Assembly (NCBI RefSeq): GCF_011044495.1 | Contig: NZ_CP049143.1 | Span: 7,316,001 to 7,380,000 of the forward strand | DNA length: 64,000 nt | Direction of reading: 5' to 3' | Source: Roseimicrobium sp. ORNL1 | GTDB taxonomy: Bacteria > Verrucomicrobiota > Verrucomicrobiia > Verrucomicrobiales > Verrucomicrobiaceae | Shown: in pieces, positions 17,543-25,442 of the stretch | Layout: every line of letters starts with the position of its first letter | Position numbering within the stretch: the stretch's first letter is position 1 | Notes under the pieces: model-generated | Told to the model about the DNA's origin: nothing | What the model saw: the letters and a program-made list of their open reading frames with translations, nothing else | Database searches by the model: none | Translations under genes and position numbers: made by a program

Positions 17543-18070
17543 TTACAACGAGTAGCTGGGTCGATGGCCAGCTGGCAGGAATGGGTCTGGGGGCTCATTG
17601 GAGAATTGACCAGGCAGACCCCTGAGCCAATCCTGCGCCTTCTTGAGCCACGTGCGATGGTCCTTACCCTCGTAGTCGATGAGCAGTCGATCTTTGGTGG
17701 TGTAAAGTTTGTATCCCGACAGTTCCGCCAAGTGTCGTGCATGTTCCACGGCGGTCGTGTCCTCATCGAGCTGCCACGAGATGGTGCGATCTCGTAAATC
17801 AATGCCTTCGACAAAGACGATGCTGTGACCCTCGCCCTTCTGCAAAAGCCGGTCACACAGGTCAGCATAAATCACTTCGGGTGATGCCCCGTCCCATTCG
17901 CTCTTTCCCACTTTGACTTTCGACAGCCGGTCATAGGCTCGTGAATCGGCAGCCGGCACCCAGAGAATGAGCGCAACGGCAGTAAATAAGACCGCGACCG
18001 TGCAGCCCATGAGCATACGACCTGAGAGAAATTTCCCGCCCAAATAGCCCTTGTGGTGTTTTTCCATCAT
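17543..18070 (-). CDS. Tandem STN-like membrane protein, paralogue 4 (last of array)
   Basis: The 175-residue protein has one N-terminal membrane segment (about 20-40, GCTVAVLFTAVALILWVP). After it comes the array's hallmark RAYDRLSKVKVGKSEW, then an amphipathic helix (VIYADLCDRLLQKG), a strand (ISWQLDEDTTAVEHARHLAELSGYKLYTTKDRLLIDY) and a basic tail ending in a DPF box (PPDPFLP). The helix-strand pattern resembles secretin/TonB short N-terminal (STN) domains, but no secretin follows. I chose MMEKHH; the 51 upstream codons overlap the preceding paralogue's tail and look non-coding. This is the most diverged of the four copies. It ends convergently with exonuclease III. Confidence 0.65.
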   Translation of the reverse strand: MMEKHHKGYLGGKFLSGRMLMGCTVAVLFTAVALILWVPAADSRAYDRLSKVKVGKSEWDGASPEVIYADLCDRLLQKGEGHSIVFVEGIDLRDRTISWQLDEDTTAVEHARHLAELSGYKLYTTKDRLLIDYEGKDHRTWLKKAQDWLRGLPGQFSNEPPDPFLPAGHRPSYSL

Positions 18071-18099
18071 GGAGACGACGGAGCCCTGAACGGGTCCAC

Positions 18100-18696
18100 C
18101 TAGGTGGAGGATGAACTTGGCGCTGGAGCCGGGAGCGATGGTACGGAAGGGGCCAGGCCTGAAGGCGCTCCCAAGGAGGCAAAAGGATCTGCCGGGTCGG
18201 ACCGAGACCAAAATCTCTTCCACTTATAGGGCAGTGTGTATCTCACCCAGTCGCGGAACTCTCTCCGCCATGACCTGGATGGCGGCGGCACGGGGGTGGA
18301 CGAAGAATAGCATCCTCGAATATCAATGGTGATGCCCTCCTCTGTGCCGTACATGCGGGCATCTGACAATTCAGAGATATATCTGGCGCAGTCCGCCACC
18401 GAAACCGCATCAAGTTCCATCGAAATGGTGCCACTTCCAAACTGGGTTGTCTCAGGAATAAACAGGCGCAAGTGCGTCTGCCCCTCCTTTTCAAGCTGGG
18501 CATTGACCGCCGCGACCGCTTCCCGGGCGGTCGCTCCACTCAAACTGATCGGGCCTATGTTGACCTTCGCAAGTTTCAGGAACGAGCGTTCCTCAGGCAA
18601 TGGCATCCAGATCAGCACGGCAAAGGTTACCACGACTGCCAGCGTCACCGCCGCAATCGCTACCACAGTGATAGAGAGTCTGCGTGGCTTCGCCAT
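18100..18696 (-). CDS. Tandem STN-like membrane protein, paralogue 3
   Basis: The 198-residue protein starts MAKPRRLSITVVAIAAVTLAVVVTF, a basic-then-hydrophobic single anchor, followed by PLPEERSFLKLAKVNIGPISLSG. The helix TAREAVAAVNAQLEKEG, strands around ISMELDAVSVADCARYISELSDARMY and the strand GITIDIRG form the STN-like module at about 45-140. The tail is Pro/Ser-rich with the DPFA box (about residue 170). The start ATG is favoured because MAK(P/S)RR-type starts are shared with paralogue 1. It lies 29 bp upstream of paralogue 4 and 80 bp after paralogue 2, consistent with one transcript. Confidence 0.7.
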   Translation of the reverse strand: MAKPRRLSITVVAIAAVTLAVVVTFAVLIWMPLPEERSFLKLAKVNIGPISLSGATAREAVAAVNAQLEKEGQTHLRLFIPETTQFGSGTISMELDAVSVADCARYISELSDARMYGTEEGITIDIRGCYSSSTPVPPPSRSWRREFRDWVRYTLPYKWKRFWSRSDPADPFASLGAPSGLAPSVPSLPAPAPSSSST

Positions 18697-18776
18697 TCCG
18701 CCAGTGATGCAGAATTTTACATGGCTGTCACCTGCCTTCTCTTGCTCGATGGTGGTGAATCACCCGACGCAACGAC

Positions 18777-19286
18777 TCAAGGCGTCGCAAATGGATCCGA
18801 CACCGATGGCTCCGGCTTCTTCCGGAAGTAGCCCGGCACATCCGTGGTCACCCAGGAGCGGAAACTCTTGCGCCAGGAGGCCTCGCCATAGCGGGGGCCG
18901 TGGGCAAAGCTATCAATCACCAGTCCGTCAGGCGTCGCAAAGACGCCACTGCCGCTCAGCTCCGCGATGTACTTCGCACATTCCGTGGCGGAGATGGGAT
19001 GATCGAGATCCAGGGACAACGTGATGTCATGATAAGGCTCCTGCCGCTCGGCGAGCTTCACACGGTAAAGACTCTTGTTGGCCTTCTCCACCTGCGCATT
19101 CAACTCCGCCACCGCTGTCCTGGCGGAGACATTCTCCCACTTCACCGGGCCGACCTTCACCTTCGACAACTCATTGAAGATGCGCTCCTCCGGAAGGGGC
19201 ACCAGAAATGCCATGGCAAACCCCACCGCCAGCCCCGCCACCGTGGCGGTCACGGGGATGAACGGAGCCCTGCTGCTGCTTGGCAT
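18777..19286 (-). CDS. Tandem STN-like membrane protein, paralogue 2
   Basis: The 169-residue protein has an N-terminal membrane segment (about 8-32) and then FNELSKVKVGPVKWEN, the array hallmark. TAVAELNAQVEKANK is the first helix, and ITLSLDLDHPISATECAKYIAELSGSGVF plus a GLVID strand close the module. The tail is basic with W-R-K-S-F-R-S-W and ends in the DPFATP box. The hydrophobic strand followed by a Cys-containing helix (x-C-A-x-Y-x-x-x-L-S) is conserved with paralogues 1 and 3. No catalytic motif is visible, so a binding or structural role at the membrane is likelier than an enzyme. Confidence 0.7.
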   Translation of the reverse strand: MPSSSRAPFIPVTATVAGLAVGFAMAFLVPLPEERIFNELSKVKVGPVKWENVSARTAVAELNAQVEKANKSLYRVKLAERQEPYHDITLSLDLDHPISATECAKYIAELSGSGVFATPDGLVIDSFAHGPRYGEASWRKSFRSWVTTDVPGYFRKKPEPSVSDPFATP

Positions 19287-19378
19287 GAACGGAGCAAATC
19301 AGAAATGGTGACGCTTGTCACCAATCCATTCACAGGCCTGGGACGGATTGGAGATTGAATGTAATTCCACTTCACAGG

Positions 19379-20011
19379 TCAGGGCGCGCCCGCAGGCGCA
19401 AACGGGTCTGCCCCGGCAGGTGGAGCAGGAGAAGGGCTTGGCGCTGTGCCCGGCGCTGCGGCGGGAGTCCCCGGCGCTGGCGTCGGATTCAAGTTCGAAT
19501 TCACAAAGGCCTCCCAGAGGTTCGAGGTGTTGCGTTCCACCCAAAGGCGGGCCCGTATCCGCCAGGGGAGATCTCCCACGGGAATATCGCAACCACGCAT
19601 CTGCTCAAAAGTGAGCCCTGCCTGCGAGCCAGACATGCGCGCATAAGACAAATCACACAGGTACCAAGCACAATCCGCCACCGTCAGGTCAGGAAGATCC
19701 ATGATGATCGTGGACGACGTCATGGCAGTATAGTCCTTTGAAACAAACAGGCGCAGATCCGTTTCACCCTTTTTCTCCAACCGCGCATTCACGTCAGCCA
19801 CCGCTTCCTCAAGCGTGATCCCTGACCAGCGAATGGGGCCAATGTGCACCTGCGACAGCTCGGTGATCGCCCGCCTGAATGCCTCCTCGGCCCGCCTCTG
19901 AGCCAGTTCTTTCGGGGTGGGAAGCCATATCACCAGCACCAGCGTGATGATCAACACGACCATCGTCGTGATGACCAGGGCTGTCGTACTGAACCGTCGA
20001 GATTTTGCCAT
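19379..20011 (-). CDS. Tandem STN-like membrane protein, paralogue 1 (first of array)
   Basis: The 210-residue protein starts MAKSRRFSTTALVITTMVV and has a single anchor (about 9-30). A charged stretch of about 12 residues not found in the other copies follows. Then come ITELSQVHIGPIRWSG, the helix EEAVADVNARLEKKGET and the strand-helix IIMDLPDLTVADCAWYLCDLSYARMS. The C-terminus is a 40-residue Pro/Ala-rich linker ending in the DPFAPAGAP box. It is the first gene of the array in transcription order. The 480-bp region upstream contains a long repeat unit, so the promoter must lie in or just before it. Confidence 0.7.
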   Translation of the reverse strand: MAKSRRFSTTALVITTMVVLIITLVLVIWLPTPKELAQRRAEEAFRRAITELSQVHIGPIRWSGITLEEAVADVNARLEKKGETDLRLFVSKDYTAMTSSTIIMDLPDLTVADCAWYLCDLSYARMSGSQAGLTFEQMRGCDIPVGDLPWRIRARLWVERNTSNLWEAFVNSNLNPTPAPGTPAAAPGTAPSPSPAPPAGADPFAPAGAP

Positions 20012-20085
20012 CGTGATATCGTGGCAGAAGGCACCGGCGTTGTCATCACCATCTCATCCATCTTGTTGCACGCGGGTCCTGAGCT

Positions 20086-20347
20086 TCTGCATCGCGCCCT
20101 GAAGGGGCACAGGAATCCAGCCCAGGGTTAGGGAGCCTTGGCGACCGACACCCTGGGTGGTGTATCATGATGTATTCGACTCTGAAAGAGTCGCGGAGTC
20201 GTCGAATAGCACTTATGGTATGGCAGACCATTTCGTCGCTCTCCGCGACCCCTTCATCAGGGTCGGATGATTTTTTGATGCTGACCCAGGGTGTCGGTCG
20301 CTTAGGCTCCTTAACCCTGGGCTGGGTTCCTGCGCCCTTCAGGCTGC
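20086..20347. repeat. Long dispersed inverted repeat unit, copy A
   Basis: The unit has outer arms of about 65 bp (20086-20157 and 20284-20347, reverse complements reading CCAGCCCAGGGTTAGGGAGC and the GACACCCTGGGT end). The interior holds CGACTCTGAAAGAGTCG and CGACC-CTTCATCAGGGTCG small hairpins. Copy B at 22698-22970 has the same orientation and about the same sequence, including the GGTCGGATGATTTTTTGATG stretch. Together with the neighbouring 20428 repeat it fills the gap between the STN-like array and the GH127-like gene. Confidence 0.85.
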
Positions 20348-20427
20348 AACCTCGGGCACCTTGGGCAGGCACCCATTGGTCAGCCTATTTTACAAGCTGC
20401 AATGGGATCAGGGCTCTCCGCCCCATC

Positions 20428-20467
20428 TCACCTCCGTGTCTCTGTGGCTCCGTGACTCTGTGTTGAA
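20428..20467. repeat. Copy of the 'CTCCGTGACTCTGTGTTGAAAT' dispersed repeat
   Basis: The pattern CCTCCGTGTCTCTGTGGCTCCGTGACTCTG and the GTTGAAATC end match the right half of the inverted pair at 2099-2232. It sits immediately downstream of the GH127-like gene's stop codon. Confidence 0.7.
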
Positions 20468-20491
20468 ATCGAGCGCGTGTTCCCGCATCCC

Positions 20492-22120
20492 TCAACGGCT
20501 CACCTTGGCCGGGTAAATTCCGACCTTCGGATCACAGGCGAGCACCTCGTCGCCTCGCCAATCCAGTTGGAACTTGCGATGGCTGATGGGCATCTCCTCG
20601 ACCGTCTGCCGCTCCGGCAGGTCATGGCTCAGTGCGATGACGCTCCCAGCAGTGACAGCCTCCTTCGCCATGACCACATAGGCTCCCTCCCACCGAAGTG
20701 GCAGTGGCACAGGCTTGTCATCGATCGACAGCCGTACGGACTCGCGTGAGGCCCATCCTGGAACACGCATGCGGATCATCGACGGCTCCTTCACAGTGAC
20801 GCTGAGCGTGGCATCGCGATCACGCCTCGAACGCACGGCAATGGCGGTGGTATCGATATCGAAATGCAAGTTCACGGAATGGCTGCCATCCGTGCCCGTG
20901 GTGACGATGTTCTGATGGAAGTCCGCCAGCGAATGCAGCACGGCGGCGAACACATCCAGAATAGCCCCGTAGCCAAAGGGGTGACTGTAGACGCCCCATG
21001 CTCCATCACGGCGCGGGTTCTTTGCGTCGGCGATTTGCGAAGGGAAAAGACGAGCGCGAATCAGGCGCTCCACATCATCAAGCAGGTCCACCTGTCCGGC
21101 CCGCAGTGCGAGCCAGAGCGCGATCTGGGCGACATCGCCGCAGCTCGCATGCTCGCCGATGGGATCGCCTTCCTTGTCGGGAAAACGTATCTTCCCCTGA
21201 TCATGCGGCGTCCAACCGGAATGGCTGATGGACGTACCCCAAAGGCCATGGCGATAGGTCCCGGCCACGGCATTCACATAGGTCTTGTCACCAGTCGCAA
21301 GGCCGTACAGCAGCAGACCTCGCAGCGTGCCACAATAGGAATGCGTGTGGCCCACATGCGTGGGATCGAGTAGTTCCGCGCGCACCTTGCCTGAGGGATC
21401 GATGCTCTGGCGCAAATGCACTTCAGCGAGGCGCCCGGCAAGCTCGAGCGCACGCGGATCACCCGTGGCTTCATGGAACCACACGATGCTCTCAATCGCC
21501 CGGCCGGTGGTGGCCGTCGCATTGAACCACTGGCCCGCAGGGGAGCTCTGCGCACACAGCGGGTCTTTCGTCAGTGGCTTTCCAGTGCGTTCGGCGAGCT
21601 TTGCGTAGTCCATCTGGCCGTCCGCCTCCAGCAGGCTGTGCATGGTCTCAACGAGCTTCTGACCCTGCTGCAGCGCCCAGTCGCTTTTGCGGTGACGCAC
21701 AAGGGCGGTGTAGGCGAGCATCGACTCCCGCAGGTTGTGCGGCTGGCACGAGGTGCTGCCCAGCAGTGCGGCAGCATTGTCCGACAGTGTCTGCACATTT
21801 TTCAGCATCGCCGTCTCCGCGTATTCCGGGATGCGCACTCCGGTCGCGGCCTCGTAGCGGAGCATCGCGTCCCACCAGCGACCACTATCGTGCCCCAGCT
21901 CCCACCCGCCTGTAGGAAGGTACTGCTGATCCCGATTCAGCCAGGAAAGGCAACACTTCGCCCCCCGATCCATCGCCCTGCGCAGAGGATCCATTTGCGC
22001 TGACCCCGTCGCGGTGTCTGTGTCTGCGGCACCGGACCACGAGCGCAAGGCCGCGGCCGAAGCAGTTGTGACCGCAAGTTGCTGGACGAATTTCCGGCGG
22101 GTGAAGCGTGGGACGTGCAT
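20492..22120 (-). CDS. GH127-like (DUF1680-type) glycoside hydrolase, Tat-exported
   Basis: The 542-residue protein has a twin-arginine signal (TRRKFVQQLAVTTASAAALRS). The central 300 residues alternate helices and Gly-rich turns in a six-hairpin (alpha/alpha)6 manner, with WWDAMLRYEAATG, TGRAIESIVWFHEATGDPRALELAGRLAE and GEHASCGDVAQIALWLALRAGQ. The acidic and Cys-containing GEHASCGD segment is in the position of the Glu/Cys metal-binding block of beta-L-arabinofuranosidases of GH127. The C-terminal beta domain (TVKEPSMIRMRVPGW) has the usual R-x-P-x-W motif of this clan. Probable substrate: plant arabinan or a related glycan. The exact specificity is uncertain. Confidence 0.7.
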   Translation of the reverse strand: MHVPRFTRRKFVQQLAVTTASAAALRSWSGAADTDTATGSAQMDPLRRAMDRGAKCCLSWLNRDQQYLPTGGWELGHDSGRWWDAMLRYEAATGVRIPEYAETAMLKNVQTLSDNAAALLGSTSCQPHNLRESMLAYTALVRHRKSDWALQQGQKLVETMHSLLEADGQMDYAKLAERTGKPLTKDPLCAQSSPAGQWFNATATTGRAIESIVWFHEATGDPRALELAGRLAEVHLRQSIDPSGKVRAELLDPTHVGHTHSYCGTLRGLLLYGLATGDKTYVNAVAGTYRHGLWGTSISHSGWTPHDQGKIRFPDKEGDPIGEHASCGDVAQIALWLALRAGQVDLLDDVERLIRARLFPSQIADAKNPRRDGAWGVYSHPFGYGAILDVFAAVLHSLADFHQNIVTTGTDGSHSVNLHFDIDTTAIAVRSRRDRDATLSVTVKEPSMIRMRVPGWASRESVRLSIDDKPVPLPLRWEGAYVVMAKEAVTAGSVIALSHDLPERQTVEEMPISHRKFQLDWRGDEVLACDPKVGIYPAKVSR

Positions 22121-22291
22121 GGCAGGTTGGCTTAACGATTTTGGGAGGCGTGTTCTCTCTGTGCCGGCATGTAAGACGACACACTCGCCACGGACTTCAC
22201 CATGCTCCTCACATGCGAATGAGCAGGGGCGCCATACCCTCCAGCAACGTGCACTCCAGGGCGATGGCAGAGACCCATCCCACCGGTCTGG

Positions 22292-22588
22292 TTATGACTT
22301 GTCTTGTCGCAATGTCTTCCAAATCTCCCGGATGGCCACTGACGAGAGAGCATCATGGCTCATGGGTTCGTCGCTGGCTTCCACCAGCTTGCGGCAGCGG
22401 AGGCAAAGCCCGGGGAATTGGCCGCCACGGAACGCATTCCTCAGGAACATGCCAAAGGAGTGGTGGCAGAAAATGAGCTCCGTCTCAGGAATCGCCCGGA
22501 GCGTCTCGCGATCTTCCGGCGTCATCATGCGCAGAATCCGCCAGATATCGTACCGCACGAGTAGATCCAATAACCACCGCATGAACAT
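22292..22588 (-). CDS. Small DUF6794-like protein
   Basis: The 98-residue protein opens with hydrophobic/aromatic MFMRWLLDLLVRYDIWRILRMMTPEDRE. It then has a segment LIFCHHSFGMFLRNAFRGG and ends SSVAIREIWKTLRQ. The order F-x-x-G-M-x-x-R-N-x-x and the later I-x-x-x-W-x-x-L recall DUF6794-type small proteins, often near effector or immunity genes, but identity is tentative. There is no operon partner; it lies between the GH127-like gene and a long repeat unit. Confidence 0.55.
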   Translation of the reverse strand: MFMRWLLDLLVRYDIWRILRMMTPEDRETLRAIPETELIFCHHSFGMFLRNAFRGGQFPGLCLRCRKLVEASDEPMSHDALSSVAIREIWKTLRQDKS

Positions 22589-22697
22589 GGAGCAACGCTA
22601 GCTGCGAGAACGGTGCAGGGTCAAGGGTGGTGTAATCATGATTCCTCCCATTCATTCTGGTTCAACAAGCTGGCTCGGCGACTTTATGCAACGGAGC

Positions 22698-22970
22698 CCC
22701 AGATACCTGCATCGCGCCCGGAAGGGGCGCAGGAGTCCAGCCCAGGGTTAGGGAGCTTCAAGCGACCGACACCCTGGGTGGTGTATCAGGATGTATTCGA
22801 CTCTGAAAGAGTCGCGGAGTCGTCGATTAGCCGTGATGGCATTGCAGACCATTCCCTTGCTCTCCACGACCCTTTCAGGGTCGGATGATTTTTTGATGCC
22901 GACCCAGGGTGTCAGTCGCTAAGGCTCCTTAACCCTGGGCTGGGCTCCTACAGTCCTTCAGACTGCAGCT
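22698..22970. repeat. Long dispersed inverted repeat unit, copy B
   Basis: Copy B has outer arms (reading GAAGGGGCGCAGGAGTCCAG and on) and the same interior hairpins as copy A, with scattered base changes. The copies are direct repeats bracketing the GH127-like and DUF6794-like genes. Apart from this and a weak REP near 23021-23045, the gap before the alcohol dehydrogenase holds no gene. Confidence 0.85.
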
Positions 22971-23137
22971 TCGGGGCATCTTGGAGGTTCCAATTTGTCA
23001 GCCTATTTCACAAGCATCCCAAGGATCAGGGGCACTCCTGCCCCTATTCCTATGGTCTGCCATCACCACTCTGCCTCGCCCTTCTCTCAGGATCACCACC
23101 CACCGTCCCACCGCTCACTGTCCTACCGTCGCACCGG

Positions 23138-24184
23138 CTACTTCAGCGACTTCATATCAATCACGAACCGGTACTTCACATCGCTCTTCAGCAGGCGGTC
23201 ATACGCGGTGTTGATGTAGTCCATGTTGATCATCTCAATCTCGGACGTGATGCCGTGCTGACCGCAGAAGTCGAGCATCTCCTGCGTCTCTGCGATGCCG
23301 CCAATGCCGGAACCTGACAGGCTGCGACGACCCATCAGCAGGGGGAAAGCCGCCACGGGCAGCGGATGCTCCGGAGCACCCACCAGGGTGATGTTGCCAT
23401 CCACCTTCAGCAGGTTGAGGTACTCATTGATGTCATGCTGCGCGGACACGCAGTCGAGGATGAAATCGAAGCTGCGTGCGTGGGCTTTCATCTCATCGGC
23501 GTTCTTCGAAACAACCACTTCATCCGCGCCGAGGCGTTTCGCGTCCTCCGCCTTTCCGGGAGACGTGGTGAAGAGCACCGTATGCGCGCCCAGGGCATGG
23601 GCAAACTTCACCCCCATGTGGCCCAGACCGCCCAGGCCCACGATGCCCACCTTCTGTCCCTTGCCTACCTTCCAGTGATGCAGCGGCGAGTACGTGGTGA
23701 TACCCGCGCAAAGCAGCGGCGCCACGGCCGCGAGATCCAGGTTCGCAGGCACATGCAGGACGAAGGCCTCATCCACCACGATGCTGTCCGAGTATCCGCC
23801 AAAGGTCTGGGCTCCGGAGTGCTTGTCCGGGCCATTGTAGGTGAAGACGGGGCCTACATCACAGTACTGCTCCAACCCGCGGTCGCAGCTCGGACACTTG
23901 CGGCACGAGTCCACCATGCAGCCCACCGCCGCGAGGTCGCCCTCCTTGAACTTCGTGACATGCGCGCCCACCTTCGTCACACGACCCACGATCTCATGCC
24001 CCGGCACACAAGGGTAGATGGTGTTGTGCCACTCATTCCTCACCTGGTGCAGGTCCGAGTGGCACACGCCGCAGTAGAGAATCTCAATCGCCACATCATG
24101 CGGCAGCGGATCACGACGCTCGAAGTTGAACGGGCCAAGCTTGTCAGCAGCAGCGTGAGAGGCGTAACCAAGAGTCGCTTTCAT
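23138..24184 (-). CDS. Zinc-dependent NAD(P)-linked alcohol dehydrogenase (YahK type)
   Basis: The 348-residue protein has the zinc ADH arrangement. Catalytic C41 is in GVCHSDLHQ and H63 in GHEIVGRV. The structural-zinc lobe is MVDSCRKCPSCDRGLEQYC. A Rossmann GLGGLGHMGVK sits at about 185-195, and AETQEMLDFC near the end. The subgroup (cinnamyl-alcohol-dehydrogenase-like, E. coli YahK) reduces aldehydes with NADPH in the cytosol. No signal sequence is present. It is a paralogue of the Tat-exported enzyme at 38560-39735, sharing the GITTYSPL and FTTSP blocks. Confidence 0.93.
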   Translation of the reverse strand: MKATLGYASHAAADKLGPFNFERRDPLPHDVAIEILYCGVCHSDLHQVRNEWHNTIYPCVPGHEIVGRVTKVGAHVTKFKEGDLAAVGCMVDSCRKCPSCDRGLEQYCDVGPVFTYNGPDKHSGAQTFGGYSDSIVVDEAFVLHVPANLDLAAVAPLLCAGITTYSPLHHWKVGKGQKVGIVGLGGLGHMGVKFAHALGAHTVLFTTSPGKAEDAKRLGADEVVVSKNADEMKAHARSFDFILDCVSAQHDINEYLNLLKVDGNITLVGAPEHPLPVAAFPLLMGRRSLSGSGIGGIAETQEMLDFCGQHGITSEIEMINMDYINTAYDRLLKSDVKYRFVIDMKSLK

Positions 24185-24366
24185 AAGGGGAAAAGGAAGT
24201 TGGCGGTTGTTGAGCGTGGTTTGCAGTCGTTGAGCCGTTGTTTGTGAGGGCTCCCCTGAGGAAGCGTGTAGAGTGCAATGGCCCAGACTGCTTTACGCGT
24301 CCGACCCCGAGGGCGTGCGTGACAAATGTGGGAAAGTGGGGGGCTGAGGGGCGCAGCCCCTGCAAT

Positions 24367-24529
24367 GGAGCGCGGACACTCTTGTCCGCCACCCCTGACG
24401 CTCCACCTCAACTCACCTTGCAGGCAAGGCCGCGTGCCATCAGCAGCTTTTGACCCGCGACATCGATCGATCCCCACGCCAAAGTCGGAAGCAAAGCCAT
24501 AGAACGGTGGACAAGAGTGTCCACGCTCC
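24367..24529. repeat. Left REP pair (BIME) flanking the RAYT gene
   Basis: A GGAG-headed hairpin (24367-24390, GCGGACA-CTCT-TGTCCGC) faces an inverted second hairpin (24506-24529, stem GTGGACA/TGTCCAC). The spacer contains GCAGGCAAGGCCGCGTGCCA. The whole is the reverse complement of the right flank with few differences. Apart from this unit, the gap down to the alcohol dehydrogenase (24185-24366) shows nothing recognisable. Confidence 0.9.
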
Positions 24530-24554
24530 TTTCGAACGCGAATTGACGCGTTCG

Positions 24555-25220
24555 TTAAGTCGAGTCTTCTTTGGCCTTCGCGGTCGGCTTCTCCCAATAG
24601 AGATATTCTCCTTCGCGCAAACCCGCGAGCACGGGATTCCTGCGGATGTAGTTCATAACCGCATCGAAGTGCTCACCATTTCGAATGAGTCGATCAAAGT
24701 AATCAGGCTGCCAGAAGGGTTCTAACTCGGAGAGACCCGCCTTGTGGATCATGCCCGAGGACACACCCTTCCATCCTTGCAGAATGTCAGGCAACAATTG
24801 CCCCACTCGCATGGACACAAGGACGTGCACATGATTGGGCATCACCACGAAGTTAATCAGATCATACCTTACCTCGTTAAAGTGCAGAAGACGCCCTGCT
24901 ACCACCTGAGCAACACGTCCGTCACGCATGGCACAGCAACCATGCCCCGAGTCCAGCCATCTTTCGAACGGCTTGGTGAAGCGTTCGTGGTACTCCCTTT
25001 CCACGCTTTCTTCCCAAGGCTGGGGATGGCTTGCTTTGAAGGCTCCGCTCTCGCGTCGCCACTCGTTCAGCACCTCTGCAGGAATCGAGTCTGAAAGCCG
25101 ATAATTGACCATCACAGGACAAGCTCCCTGCTGCCAGTGCGGAAGCTTGTGGCGAGTAGCGGAAACGTCCAGTCGCGGATTGAAGTACGGAACCTCCATC
25201 ACTTCACTATTACAGCGCAT
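24555..25220 (-). CDS. REP-associated tyrosine transposase (RAYT, Y1-type)
   Basis: The 221-residue protein has the Y1 HUH-nuclease order: a strand RYDLINFVVMPNHVHVLVSM with the H-x-H metal ligands (N-H-V-H), then LPDILQGWKG helix, SELEPFWQPDYFDRLIRNGEHFDAVMNYIRRNPV containing the candidate catalytic Tyr (D-Y-F-D-R or N-Y-I). The YIRRNPVLAGL end is characteristic of the RAYT subgroup. RAYTs are single-copy transposases that recognise a tetranucleotide plus hairpin (REP). It lies exactly between two mirror-image REP pairs. An unusually long N-terminus (about 110 residues of Trp/Glu/Arg-rich sequence) precedes the HUH part. Confidence 0.9.
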   Translation of the reverse strand: MRCNSEVMEVPYFNPRLDVSATRHKLPHWQQGACPVMVNYRLSDSIPAEVLNEWRRESGAFKASHPQPWEESVEREYHERFTKPFERWLDSGHGCCAMRDGRVAQVVAGRLLHFNEVRYDLINFVVMPNHVHVLVSMRVGQLLPDILQGWKGVSSGMIHKAGLSELEPFWQPDYFDRLIRNGEHFDAVMNYIRRNPVLAGLREGEYLYWEKPTAKAKEDST

Positions 25221-25249
25221 GGAAAAACAATCAAGGTGGGTTCGTCAAA

Positions 25250-25412
25250 GGGGCGTGGACACTCTTATCCGCCGTTCTGTGGCATTGCTTCAGTCTTTGG
25301 TGTGGAGTAGTTCAATGTCGCGGGTCAAAAGCTGCTGATGGCACGCGGCCTTGCCTGCATGACGGCACGAGATAGTACATCAGGGGTGGCGGACAAGAGT
25401 GTCCGCGCTCCT
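25250..25412. repeat. Right REP pair (BIME) flanking the RAYT gene
   Basis: A GGGG-headed hairpin (25250-25273, stem GTGGACA/TATCCGC, slightly degenerate) and a GGAG-headed inverted hairpin (25386-25412) enclose a spacer with the same GATGGCACGCGGCCTTGCCTGC as the left flank in reverse. Length and internal order mirror the left flank, making about 165-bp inverted ends around the RAYT gene. Confidence 0.9.
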
Positions 25413-25442
25413 TTGTAGGGAGGCTGCGCCCCCGGCTCCCCC

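Noticed and set aside
24185-24366. A possible small gene between the alcohol dehydrogenase and the RAYT unit
   Set aside because: Short frames there differ in all readings, have no ribosome-binding site and overlap repeat DNA.
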